DNA of 64,000 bases from Acetobacter sacchari (GTDB lineage: Bacteria; Pseudomonadota; Alphaproteobacteria; Acetobacterales; Acetobacteraceae). Below, one piece after another: positions 17,542 through 26,092 of the stretch; the stretch's first letter is position 1, and each line of letters starts with the position of its first letter. The notes under the pieces were generated by a model. That model saw only the letters and a list, made by a program, of their open reading frames with translations. It did not search any database and was not told the DNA's origin. The stretch lies in contig NZ_JAFVMF010000019.1 of assembly GCF_017377715.1 (NCBI RefSeq), positions 16,715-80,714 of the forward strand, read 5' to 3'. The translations under genes and the position numbers were made by a program.

Positions 17542-18117
17542 ATGCTGCGAGCGATGTTGGCGGGGGTATGTCTGGCGGGCGCGATCATGGCTTCGGCGCC
17601 TGCACGCGCGGACGTGAAAGCAGGCGGGGTCACCTTCCCGGATACGTTTAACGTTTACGGCAAGACGCTGCGCCTGAATGGCGTTGGTGTGCGCGTATTT
17701 TATCATTTGGTCGACGGTTATGCGACGGCGCTTTACCTTCCGGAGGTCGCCCGTACTACCGAAGCCATCGAGAGCGCGCCCAATCCGAAGGTGATCTATT
17801 CTGTCTTTCTGCATGGCGCGTCGGCCGAACGCATGCGATCCGAATATGACACGATTCACACAGCTTTTTGCGCTAAAGAGACGTGCCATCCAGAGCAGGA
17901 AGAAAGCTACAAGAAGTTTCTCGGTTACCTGACGGCCGCTGACTCCCATGCAACGCAGACGATCGTCATCGACGATACGGGAGTCCTGCTGCTTCGTAAT
18001 AACGTTCGGATCGGCAACGTAAACGACCCGCTGTTTGGACAGGCGCTGATCAAGTCGCTGGTCGGGCCGGCGTCGCCGACCGAAAGCTATCGCAACGCGA
18101 TCATCGGCGGGGGTTGA
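17542..18117 (+). CDS. Exported chalcone-isomerase-fold protein
   Basis: Predicted periplasmic protein of the chalcone isomerase-like family (191 aa). In bacteria this family has no established isomerase role; fatty-acid binding is known for related plant proteins. A signal peptide ends at about residue 23 (APARA-D). The family features are GVTFPDTFNVYGKTLRLNGVGVR, the LVDGYATALYLP strand and the VFLHGASAERMRSEY helix. A conserved GVLLLRNNVRIGNVNDPLFGQ segment follows. Start chosen at the ATG at 17542 because the frame upstream runs through the dnaQ terminator. Single gene. Confidence 0.82.
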   Translation: MLRAMLAGVCLAGAIMASAPARADVKAGGVTFPDTFNVYGKTLRLNGVGVRVFYHLVDGYATALYLPEVARTTEAIESAPNPKVIYSVFLHGASAERMRSEYDTIHTAFCAKETCHPEQEESYKKFLGYLTAADSHATQTIVIDDTGVLLLRNNVRIGNVNDPLFGQALIKSLVGPASPTESYRNAIIGGG

Positions 18118-18162
18118 GCCTCCGCGCGCATCTTCTGTTGATGTGATCCTGCTGCCCTGCTT

Positions 18163-18194
18163 CTCCCCGTCAGTCTGTCCGACCGGACGGGGAG
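18163..18194. terminator. Hairpin between convergent genes, probable bidirectional terminator
   Basis: Perfect nine-base stem CTCCCCGTC / GACGGGGAG around a 14-nt loop, placed exactly between the stop codons of the chalcone-isomerase-like gene and the sensor kinase. No long T run on either side. Confidence 0.55.
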
Positions 18195-19790
18195 TCAGGC
18201 GGCGAGGGTAACGATAGCGGCAAGGCCATGGGGCGAGCGGTTGCGTAGGACAATGTCGCCGCCTTGGCCGCGTACGATGGTCCGGGCGATTGACAGTCCC
18301 AGTCCAGTTCCGCCGGTTTCGCGATTGCGGCTTTCTTCGGCGCGGACGAAGGGTTCGAACATGCGTTCAAGCTCGCATTCCGGCAGCCCCGGGCCGTCAT
18401 CCTCGATCCTGACGACGATTTCTCCGTCCGGCTTCTTGCCCAGCATCACACGCGCGCCGCCGCCATAAGCGATCGCATTGCCGATCAGGTTCGTCAGCGC
18501 CCGCTTCAAGGAGAGGGGTCTGGCTCTGATGATAATCGGCGGGGGGTCTCCGACAAGTTCTATCTTGTCGGAAATGTCGAGGTGCGCTTCGGTAAAGTCG
18601 TCGACGATAGTTTGGGCCAGGGCGGTGAGGTTGAGTGACGACACCGGTTCATGACTTGAACTGTCGCGACCAAAGGCGAGCGTCGCCTCGACCATGGCGG
18701 AAAGCTCGTTCAGGTCGGCGAGAAATTTCTGACGCATTTCATCGTCGTCGATGAACTCTGCTCTTAGTTTCAGGCGAGTGATCGGCGTGCGCAGATCGTG
18801 TCCGATCGCGGTGAGCAGAAGCGTTCTGTCGGAGACGAAACGCCGGATGCGCGCAGCCATGGCGTTGAAGGCGGCCGCAGCGCGGGCGATTTCCAGCGGG
18901 CCGTTTTCTGGCAATGGCGGCCCGCTGTCGTCTGGCGCCAGGGCCTCAGCCGCAGCAGCCAGGGTGCCTACCGGCGCGATCAACCGCCGTACGCCCCATA
19001 CGATCAACAACCCGCCGGCTGCAGTCATAAGGCCGAAGGCAAGAGGAAACAGGGGCGAGCTGAAAGGGGTCGCGACCGGAATGCGGAACCGTGCAATCAG
19101 CCACCGTGTGTCGTCGGGAAGTTGAAACGCCAATCCCCGTGCGCGCCCGGAGGGATTGCCCAACGCCATGATGTGCTGCGGTCGCCAGCGCAGGGGGATG
19201 CCCAGCGCGCGCCGGGGCGCCGGACGAGACGGATCGATATCGGGATGAATGCCGCCGAGGTCGCCGAACGGGGCGCCTTCGCCATGAGGCATATGAGGCG
19301 GCGGTCCGTTGTGGGAAAACGGCCCGTTGGCGTCGTCTGGTCCGTGGAAGGGGTGGAAGGCCGGGTCCATCTCCATGGGCGGTGGAGGCCGCGCCATATC
19401 GTCGCCCGGTCGTCCGTCCGGGGTTCGCCGTGGCCCCAGCGGCTCCTCGCCGAGCATGAAAAGTACGCCCTGCGACTCACGGGTCGTGATCTCGCGGGAC
19501 ATATCCGCGTCCGGCTGACTGGCGAGACGTATCTGGAGCATGTCGGAAGCCAGACGGTCGACGACGGCGCTTCGGTCATCGGGTTCGGCTTCGGCCACGG
19601 TTCTGTAGACCATAACGGTCCGGGCGATCGCCTGATGCTCGGCTATGCGTTCGTCGGAGGCGATGCGGTCCAGCGTCTCGATCGTCAGACCCACGATCTC
19701 GATGACCGCGAGCCCGACGATAAGCAGCAGGCTGGTCCGCGCGGCGAGGGATGACGGCAAGAAGGGCAACTTGAACGATTTGAGGGGCAT
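18195..19790 (-). CDS. Two-component sensor histidine kinase (EnvZ-like layout)
   Basis: Inner-membrane kinase of 531 aa from the ATG at 19790. Transmembrane helices at about 19-38 and 247-268 bracket a periplasmic domain of some 208 residues. The middle of that domain (about 117-197) is Pro-rich with six His and four Met, which may bind metal. A HAMP segment follows, then the H-box AIGHDLRTPITRLKLR (H331), the N-box LIGNAIAYG, and the G-boxes VEDDGPGLPE and GTGLGLSIA. The cognate regulator gene is 88 bp upstream on the same strand. The stimulus is not known; metal or envelope stress are candidates. Confidence 0.93.
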   Translation of the reverse strand: MPLKSFKLPFLPSSLAARTSLLLIVGLAVIEIVGLTIETLDRIASDERIAEHQAIARTVMVYRTVAEAEPDDRSAVVDRLASDMLQIRLASQPDADMSREITTRESQGVLFMLGEEPLGPRRTPDGRPGDDMARPPPPMEMDPAFHPFHGPDDANGPFSHNGPPPHMPHGEGAPFGDLGGIHPDIDPSRPAPRRALGIPLRWRPQHIMALGNPSGRARGLAFQLPDDTRWLIARFRIPVATPFSSPLFPLAFGLMTAAGGLLIVWGVRRLIAPVGTLAAAAEALAPDDSGPPLPENGPLEIARAAAAFNAMAARIRRFVSDRTLLLTAIGHDLRTPITRLKLRAEFIDDDEMRQKFLADLNELSAMVEATLAFGRDSSSHEPVSSLNLTALAQTIVDDFTEAHLDISDKIELVGDPPPIIIRARPLSLKRALTNLIGNAIAYGGGARVMLGKKPDGEIVVRIEDDGPGLPECELERMFEPFVRAEESRNRETGGTGLGLSIARTIVRGQGGDIVLRNRSPHGLAAIVTLAA

Positions 19791-19878
19791 GCCGGTTTGA
19801 AATCCGGACGTAGGGCAGTTCACTGAAGTGGCTGACCCCACGTCGTTCGAGGCGGGAGCGACAACTGTTGGCGGAGTT

Positions 19879-20595
19879 TCAGATGCGTTCGACGTCTGTC
19901 GCGAGGACGTAACCGCCGCCGCGGACCGTTTTGATCAACTGCGCGTTCCGACCGTCGTCCTCAAGCTTGCGGCGCAGACGGCTGACGGCGACGTCGATGG
20001 CGCGGTCGAATGGGCCAGCTTGCCGGCCGCGCAACAGGTCGAGCAGCATATCGCGGGTCAACACGCGGTTGGCGCGTTCTAGCAGCGCCAGCAACAGATC
20101 GTATTCGCCCCCCGTGAGCGGCACTTCCGCGCCGTCGGGATTTAGCAGGCGGCGGCGGGGGATCTCGAGGGTCCATCCGGCGAAATTGATCTGCCGCACC
20201 TCGCCGGAGCCCTGCTCCTGCGTTTCCGAGGCGCGCCGCAGCACGGCGCGGATCCGTGCAAGCAGTTCGCGCGGATTGAAGGGCTTGGGGACGTAATCGT
20301 CTGCGCCGAGTTCGAGGCCGATGATCCGATCCGTCTCGTCGCCCATCGCTGTCAGCATGATAATGGGAACGTTCGCCTGCGAACGCAGCCACCGCGCGAT
20401 ATCCAGACCGGACTCGCCCGGAAGCATCAGGTCGAGCACCACCATCTGGTAATGCCCGCTGTTCCACGCCCTGCGGGCCTCGCGGCCATCACGGGCGGCT
20501 GTGACCCGCATCTGATTGCGCTCGAGGAATCTCGACAGCAAATCACGAATTTCACGATCATCATCTACGACAAGGATATGTGGCGACTGTTCCAT
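19879..20595 (-). CDS. OmpR-family response regulator
   Basis: DNA-binding response regulator of 238 aa, first gene of a regulator-kinase operon. The receiver has the acidic pocket D11-D12, the phosphoacceptor D55 (VVLDLMLPG), Thr in LTAMG and Lys in VPKPFNPREL. The C-terminal winged helix is of OmpR type (GAEVPLTGGEYDLLLALLE, VDVAVSRLRRKLEDD-like recognition helix, TVRGGGYVL). Start placed at the ATG at 20595 because the receiver begins right there; the upstream extension has no domain match. Confidence 0.95.
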   Translation of the reverse strand: MEQSPHILVVDDDREIRDLLSRFLERNQMRVTAARDGREARRAWNSGHYQMVVLDLMLPGESGLDIARWLRSQANVPIIMLTAMGDETDRIIGLELGADDYVPKPFNPRELLARIRAVLRRASETQEQGSGEVRQINFAGWTLEIPRRRLLNPDGAEVPLTGGEYDLLLALLERANRVLTRDMLLDLLRGRQAGPFDRAIDVAVSRLRRKLEDDGRNAQLIKTVRGGGYVLATDVERI

Positions 20596-20788
20596 GCTCC
20601 AAGTATAGGCGAAGTTACCGAGCAAAGGCAGATGGTGTTTCACTATGTTGCACTTATACATCCAGATACATCAAACTTGTGGACTTGGTCGTTTCTCCGA
20701 CTGTGGCGCCTGTTTTGAGAACGGGCTCGTAGGACCGAAAACGTTGTTCGACGTGACAGACCGGGGTCGTTCATGCTGTTGACTGGGT

Positions 20789-21886
20789 ATGAGAAGCGCA
20801 TCGCGGGAGACACGCGTGAAATATGACGCCGGGCGCATGTCCGACACTTTGACGGCGGCCGCGCGCGCCGCGCTTCTCGGGAGCGCGCTGGGGTTCGCGC
20901 AACTCGTCGCTTGCGGCGCAGCACGCGCTGACGAGCGACCCACGTCGCAAACGCCGTCCAGCGGCACGGGAGCGTCGACCGAAACTGCCACTCCGAGCGC
21001 TACGGCGCATGTGGCTTTGTCAGGATCCACGTCGCCTGCTCCAGAGTCCCCGGCCACCGCGACGCCAGTGCCGACTGCGCCCGCTCCGGCTCCTTTGCCC
21101 GCGGCGCCTTCGATCGCAGCAGTTTCTCCTGCACCCGGCGCCTCTTCCGCTGTTGCTGCGCAACCTGCGCGGGACATCGCGACTGGGGATGACCCGGAGC
21201 AGCATCGCGATACACCGCCTCAGCCAAGCGTGGTGGTTTCGAATGGCGGCGCCGGAAGTCAGGCCCCTGCCGTCGAGCTTGCTCAACTTCGACTGGGCAG
21301 GCTGATCGATAGAGAGTTGAGGGGGGCCGATCACAGTCAACTCGGCCGGATTGTCGACGTTCTTGTGGGAACGGATGGCAAGGTGGCGGCTGTGGTGGCG
21401 GATATTGGCGGTTTTATGGGCGTTGGAAACCGGCGTGTCGCGATCGCGTGGTCTCTTCTCGCCCTGGACCACGCGGACCCGAAAGGCGCTATCGTCGCAA
21501 TGGCGTCCTCTTCGGCGGTCAGATCCGCGCCGGAGTTCAATCCTGACGCCGAACAGGTTCAGGTCGTGAACGGCCCTCGCGTCGCGCCTGCGCAAGACTC
21601 TGCGTCAGCCCCGGATGGTCATGACGGAGATGCAAAAAAGGCTGCTGATCATCAGGGACCGGTTGTCGATGTATCGCTGGCGCCAGTGACGTCTGCGCCG
21701 CCAGCAACAGGGGCGAGTGCTCCTCCGAGTGCTGCTTCTGTCGTTCAGCCGGAGCAGCCTTCAGCAGGAACGCCGGCAACTTCTTCCAGCGGCGACGCGT
21801 CTGGAACTGGCGGGCCGTCGCCTTCGGAGGGCGCGCGGGACAACGCGACGAGACGCGGCGGCTCTCCGCACGCGAACGCGAAGTAG
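20789..21886 (+). CDS. Exported PRC-barrel domain protein with low-complexity flanks
   Basis: Protein of 365 aa if started at 20789; an ATG at 20837 would place a cleaner signal peptide (AARAALLGSALGFAQLVA ... ARA-D) at the terminus. Residues of about 50-165 are Ala/Pro/Ser/Thr-rich and likely disordered. A PRC-barrel domain then follows: LRLGRLIDRELRGADHSQLG, VDVLVGTDGKVAAVVADIGGF and RRVAIAWSLL. The last 110 residues are again Pro/Ser/Ala-rich. PRC-barrels occur in proteins from photosynthetic reaction centres to ribosome factors, so the function is open. It is divergent from the two-component operon. Confidence 0.8.
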   Translation: MRSASRETRVKYDAGRMSDTLTAAARAALLGSALGFAQLVACGAARADERPTSQTPSSGTGASTETATPSATAHVALSGSTSPAPESPATATPVPTAPAPAPLPAAPSIAAVSPAPGASSAVAAQPARDIATGDDPEQHRDTPPQPSVVVSNGGAGSQAPAVELAQLRLGRLIDRELRGADHSQLGRIVDVLVGTDGKVAAVVADIGGFMGVGNRRVAIAWSLLALDHADPKGAIVAMASSSAVRSAPEFNPDAEQVQVVNGPRVAPAQDSASAPDGHDGDAKKAADHQGPVVDVSLAPVTSAPPATGASAPPSAASVVQPEQPSAGTPATSSSGDASGTGGPSPSEGARDNATRRGGSPHANAK

Positions 21887-21973
21887 GTTCTGCGTGTGCG
21901 ATAAGGGCTGGAACGCCGCCAGGATCACTTTTACGACGTCTGTCTTCTCCTGGAGTTCGGAGAGGCGCGCCTC

Positions 21974-23269
21974 GTGCTGAAGAGGTTACCTCTCAACAGC
22001 GCCTGGGGGTTGGACGGCGTCAGTTTTTTCGTCGCCAATCTTCAGGCGGCGTTCGGGCCCTTCGTCTCGGTGTACCTGACGGGCGAGCACTGGACGCAGG
22101 GCGAAATCGGCGTTGCGCTTAGTATTGGCACGATCACCGCAATGGTCAGTCAGGTGCCTGCGGGCGCGCTGGTGGATTCGCTCGTCAACAAGCAGCGTGT
22201 GGCGACGTGGTCGATCGCCGCCATCATCGCTTCGTGTCTGATTATGGCTCTGGCGCCCTTACGGCTTCCGGTCGCGGTGGCTGAGGTTCTGCATGGGCTG
22301 GCCAGTTGCACGCTGAACCCGGCGATCAGCGCGATCACGCTTGGCGTCGTAGCCACATATATCGCGAAAAACCCCGACAAGGCGATGGGAGCTCTCGGGG
22401 CGCGGTTTGGCCGCAACGCCAGCTTCGCTGCCGTCGGCAACGCCTTGTCCGCCGGGCTGATGGGGGCGGCCGGTTATTTCGTGTCGGCGCGGGCAACGTT
22501 CTTTCTGGGCGCCGCGATGGCTGCTCCGGGCATTCTGGCGCTCCGCATGATCGAGCAGCCCCGGATCGCTCCGTCGGAGAACGTTGCGGCGCTCGCGGAA
22601 GGTGAGCCGCCGCAACGCGCACGTGGCGCGTCGTTGATGAAGTTGCTGCGGGAGCCCGGTTTGTTCGCTTTCGCGTTGTGTGTCGTTTTTTTTCATCTGT
22701 CCAGCGCGGCCATGCTGTCGCTGGCGGCAGGGCAGGTGACGCAGCAGGCCGGGCGTTCTGCGGAACTCGTGATCGCAGCGTGTATTCTGGCGCCGCAGTT
22801 GCTGGGTGCGGCGCTGTCGCCGTGGATCGGCCGCTGGGCTGAGACCATTGGCAGACGTCCGATCATGGTCGTCACATTCGCCGCGTTGCCCCTGCGCGGC
22901 GCGTTATTGAGCATCACCACGAATCCATGGGCAGTAGTGCCCATCCAGATGCTCGACGGTATCAGTTCTGCCGCGTTCGGGGTGATGTTGCCGTTGGTCG
23001 CCGCAGATCTGACACGCAGGAGCGGCCACTTCAACCTGTGTATGGGATTGCTCGGGTTGGCCATGGGTCTGGGGGCGAGCTTCAGCACAACCCTTGCTGG
23101 GCTTGTGGCGGACCGTTCCTTGCCGGAAGCTTTCCTTTTGCTCTCTGGGGCGGGCTTCGTCTGTGTGCTTCTTGCTGCTCTGCTGATGGGCGAGACAAAG
23201 TTAAAGACATCCGAAAAGGATGCGGATGTGTCCGATCAACAAGGCGGGCGGGTTTCAGAACCACTCTGA
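21974..23269 (+). CDS. MFS transporter
   Basis: Major facilitator superfamily permease of 431 aa with about 12 hydrophobic segments, starting at GTG 21974. The N-terminal half shows a first helix with NLQAAFGPFVSVYLT, a loop containing QVPAGALVDSLVNKQR in the motif-A position, and the GLASCTLNPAISAITLG helix. The second half has WIGRWAETIGRRPIMV, a second motif-A-like loop. The pattern fits drug or metabolite exporters of the MFS_1 class, but no substrate can be named. It is 87 bp after the PRC-barrel gene. Confidence 0.88.
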   Translation: MLKRLPLNSAWGLDGVSFFVANLQAAFGPFVSVYLTGEHWTQGEIGVALSIGTITAMVSQVPAGALVDSLVNKQRVATWSIAAIIASCLIMALAPLRLPVAVAEVLHGLASCTLNPAISAITLGVVATYIAKNPDKAMGALGARFGRNASFAAVGNALSAGLMGAAGYFVSARATFFLGAAMAAPGILALRMIEQPRIAPSENVAALAEGEPPQRARGASLMKLLREPGLFAFALCVVFFHLSSAAMLSLAAGQVTQQAGRSAELVIAACILAPQLLGAALSPWIGRWAETIGRRPIMVVTFAALPLRGALLSITTNPWAVVPIQMLDGISSAAFGVMLPLVAADLTRRSGHFNLCMGLLGLAMGLGASFSTTLAGLVADRSLPEAFLLLSGAGFVCVLLAALLMGETKLKTSEKDADVSDQQGGRVSEPL

Positions 23270-23652
23270 CGCCAGCCTTTGTTGTCCGGCTTTCATGTCC
23301 GTGGCGATGACTTTACTGCGGTTTGAAAATCACACAGGTCTCAAAAAAGCGATGATTTCTGCGTTGGCTAGGTGATCCAACTTTGCCTGGACAGGTGATG
23401 GACGAAGCTCGTGTATAGCAGAAGCGGTGCGCTATCATTTTGAAAAGATGTATTTCAGTCTTTAGGTATTTGATTTCGATTCGAAAGAATGCCTTCCGAG
23501 GACCATCCTGATTTGTCGCCGCTGGTGAATGAAGAAACACGAAAATCGCATCTTCAACGCAATGCAACCACGCGATCATTATAGCGTTTGCGCTTCACCG
23601 GAGGGCGAGAACGTTCGCTATCCGTTACTCAAATCCCGACGGGATACCTGCA
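23270..23652. other. 383-bp intergenic region, presumed leader and promoter of the DUF3309 gene
   Basis: No reading frame here resembles a known family. The stretch from about 23320 to 23520 is AT-richer than the flanking genes, which fits a promoter region for the small gene downstream. Confidence 0.4.
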
Positions 23653-23808
23653 ATGTTAGGCACCATACTTATTATCGTGATCTTGCTCGTACTGGTCGGC
23701 GCGCTTCCGTCATGGCCATACAGTTCGGGCTGGGGATACTACCCTTCGGGCACACTGGGCACGATCCTGATCATTGTGGTCATTCTGATTTTGCTTGGGC
23801 GATTGTAG
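23653..23808 (+). CDS. DUF3309 family small membrane protein
   Basis: A 51-aa protein, too short for most gene callers. It has the DUF3309 layout: an N-terminal helix (LGTILIIVILLVLVGALPSW), a short Gly/Trp/Tyr/Ser-rich turn (PYSSGWGYYPSG) and a second helix (GTILIIVVILILLGRL). The two helices are near repeats of each other. The family is common in proteobacteria, often stress-associated, and has no known function. It ends in an Arg-Leu tail and is followed by a convergent gene. Confidence 0.85.
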   Translation: MLGTILIIVILLVLVGALPSWPYSSGWGYYPSGTLGTILIIVVILILLGRL

Positions 23809-23898
23809 TCGCCAGGACTGTTTGGGCGCCGGTTTGTTTGCAGATGTAGCTATGTGCAAACAAACCTGCATGTCCTGCGCAGGAGTTTTTGATCTCGA

Positions 23899-24939
23899 TT
23901 ATTTGTCGAGCCAGTAGGGAACCGGAAGATTCTTCGCGCGCAGGAACTCCGGGTTAAAGAGCTTCGACTGATACCGCGCGCCGCCGTCGCACAGAATTGT
24001 CACGATCCGATGCCCCGGACCGAGCCGCCGAGCCACGCGTATAGCCGCGGCGACGTTGATTCCCGATGAGCCGCCGACAGAAAGCCCTTCGTTGATCAGC
24101 AAACTGTAGACCTGTTCCAGCGCTTCCGGGTCGCCGATCCGTTCCGCGTCGTCGATGGGCGCATTTTCAAGGTTTGCGGTGACTCGGGACTGGCCAATTC
24201 CCTCGGTTATGGAAGAGCCGCTAACAGACAGGTCGTTTGACTTGATCCAGCCGAACAGGCCCGAACCTTCCGGATCGGCGAGCACGATCTGCGGGCGGGA
24301 CACACCTGCGGCTTTCGCGGCGTCGTCGAGCCCGAGCGCGACCCCTGCCAGGGTGCCCCCGGTTCCGCAGGCGCAGGTGAAGGCGTCCACATGGCCGCCG
24401 GTTTGTCTCCATATTTCCTGCGCTGTTGTGTGGCGGTGACCTTCCCGGTTGGCGACGTTGTCGAACTGGTTGGCCCAAAGATACCCGCCTTCCTCGGCGA
24501 TGCGCCGGGAGACATGGACGTAGTTGCCCGGATCCTTGAACGGTTTGGCTGGAACAAGCCGGAGATCTGCGCCGATCATGCGCAGAAAGTCGATCTTCTC
24601 CTGACTCTGGGTCTCGGGCATCACGATGATGCTCTTGTAGCCTCGTGCATTGGCGACGAGCGTCAACCCGATGCCCGTGTTGCCCGCCGTGCCCTCGACG
24701 ATCGTGCCGCCGGGAGGCAGAACGCCACGAGCTTCGGCGTCGGTAATGATGGCGAGCGCCGCCCGGTCTTTCACCGACCCGCCGGGGTTCATAAACTCGG
24801 CCTTGCCAAAGATATCGCACCCGGTCTCTTCGGAGGCCCGAGTCAGCCGGATCAGGGGCGTGCCGCCGATCGATCCAAGCATGTCCCGTGATGGGGCGAC
24901 CCAGCCGTAATGCGAGGTCGAGGAGAGATCCGTGGTCAT
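23899..24939 (-). CDS. Cysteine-synthase-family PLP enzyme (CysK-like; possibly cysteine desulfhydrase)
   Basis: PLP-dependent fold-type II enzyme of 346 aa. The lysine that binds PLP is K57 in NPGGSVKDRAA; the phosphate loop is EGTAGNTGIGL; substrate-loop and C-terminal motifs are CACGTGGTLAGVA and GGSSGINVAAA. It is annotated as cysteine synthase in most relatives. The EGTAGNTG form and length resemble the Cds1-type cysteine desulfhydrases, which run the reaction toward sulfide. The gene is divergent from a single-domain rhodanese, suggesting joint work in cysteine and sulfane sulfur handling. The direction of the reaction cannot be read from sequence. Confidence 0.87.
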   Translation of the reverse strand: MTTDLSSTSHYGWVAPSRDMLGSIGGTPLIRLTRASEETGCDIFGKAEFMNPGGSVKDRAALAIITDAEARGVLPPGGTIVEGTAGNTGIGLTLVANARGYKSIIVMPETQSQEKIDFLRMIGADLRLVPAKPFKDPGNYVHVSRRIAEEGGYLWANQFDNVANREGHRHTTAQEIWRQTGGHVDAFTCACGTGGTLAGVALGLDDAAKAAGVSRPQIVLADPEGSGLFGWIKSNDLSVSGSSITEGIGQSRVTANLENAPIDDAERIGDPEALEQVYSLLINEGLSVGGSSGINVAAAIRVARRLGPGHRIVTILCDGGARYQSKLFNPEFLRAKNLPVPYWLDK

Positions 24940-25156
24940 CGGGGGCCGCCTTTCGTCGATTTCTTCCTTTCCGGCTAGCGCGGGTGGCAGCTGCGCGCAA
25001 TGCGGAACAGGTGCGCTTGCGAGGCGGGCGCCTGTTTCGTGCCGACGTTCGGTGCGATAGGTTGCGTGTCGTCCTGCACGCGCTTACATGCGCGGCGTCT
25101 CGCTCCGCGTCGTGTCAGGCAACGGGCGTGTTTGGGCGAGGAGTGAGGGACGAACC

Positions 25157-25564
25157 ATGATCGACAACATTTCCCCCGAAGCGACGTGGCAAGCCATGCA
25201 GGACCACCCGGAGGCGCAACTCATCGACGTGCGCACTCCGGCAGAATGGCACTTTGTAGGAGTGCCAAACGTGGCTGCGCTTGGTCGCCGCTTGTTCGCG
25301 ATAAGCTGGCAGTTGCCTGACGGGCGCCAGAACGCGAACTTTGTTGAGGACTTGCGGGATGCAGGGATTGCCCCTGGCGCACCGTTATATTTCATCTGTC
25401 GGTCAGGCGCGCGCAGTTTTGCTGCGGCCGCCGCGGCTGCGGCAGCGGGATTCGGGCCGGTGTTCAATGTCGCGGACGGGTTTGAAGGGCCTCTGGATAA
25501 CGAGCGTCACCGTGGCGCTGTCGCCGGATGGAAGGCTTCCGGCCTGCCGTGGGGACAGAACTGA
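25157..25564 (+). CDS. Single-domain rhodanese-like sulfurtransferase
   Basis: Cytosolic sulfurtransferase of 135 aa. The rhodanese fold is seen from LIDVRTPAEWHFVGVPN to the active-site loop FICRSGARS, with the persulfide-forming C81. An Ala run after the loop (about nine Ala) is unusual but in frame. Start is at the ATG at 25157 after a GAGTGAGGGA site. It is divergent from the CysK-like gene with about 217 bp between start codons, so the two may share regulation. Confidence 0.9.
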   Translation: MIDNISPEATWQAMQDHPEAQLIDVRTPAEWHFVGVPNVAALGRRLFAISWQLPDGRQNANFVEDLRDAGIAPGAPLYFICRSGARSFAAAAAAAAAGFGPVFNVADGFEGPLDNERHRGAVAGWKASGLPWGQN

Positions 25565-26092
25565 GGTCGACGTCAGGCGCTGTCTGACGAATATCGCATT
25601 TTCACGGTCGCCGCGTTAGGAGGCGGCCAGTTCATCGTGAATTGAGCGCCCGTGAGACGGGTAGTCGAATTCATGAGTGATGATGCGATGCCGTATTTCT
25701 GAATGAATCAGTACGGCGTACATTATACGTGATGCGCCCCTTACGCTGCTGCCTGCCAGGCGCGACGTAAATCGCTGTTGATTGCAAAGCCAAGCATGCG
25801 ATGGCGGCCAATTTCGGTCTCATTGCGTTTCGTGTAATGAATCCGGACCTCGCTTGGGGCGTAACAAAATATGATCCCATCCACTCATGAGGCGAAAGCC
25901 TTCAGGATTTAAGGCGCCATCTGGATATCAAGCTAAAATACGTCATTGCCCACATGGATTATTGTGAACAGAAGGGGCGACAGTTGTTGTAGCTGTGAAA
26001 TTGCAGCGCTTTACCTGCTTCGACTTCGGTAAATGCTCTGGGGCTTTAACTGTAAAGTCGAAGAGATGCTTCGGAGGGCGGGCCGCGTCGAA
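25565..26092. other. 528-bp intergenic region with one large inverted repeat
   Basis: No convincing gene. A nine-base inverted repeat (CTTCGACTT at 26018-26026 and AAGTCGAAG at 26055-26063) lies 30 bp past the stop of the DUF2272 gene on the minus strand and may help end its transcript. The rest shows nothing I can name. Confidence 0.4.

Noticed and set aside
25671..25880. 69-codon minus-strand frame downstream of the rhodanese gene
   Set aside because: No family match, no start signal; treated as chance in a non-coding gap.
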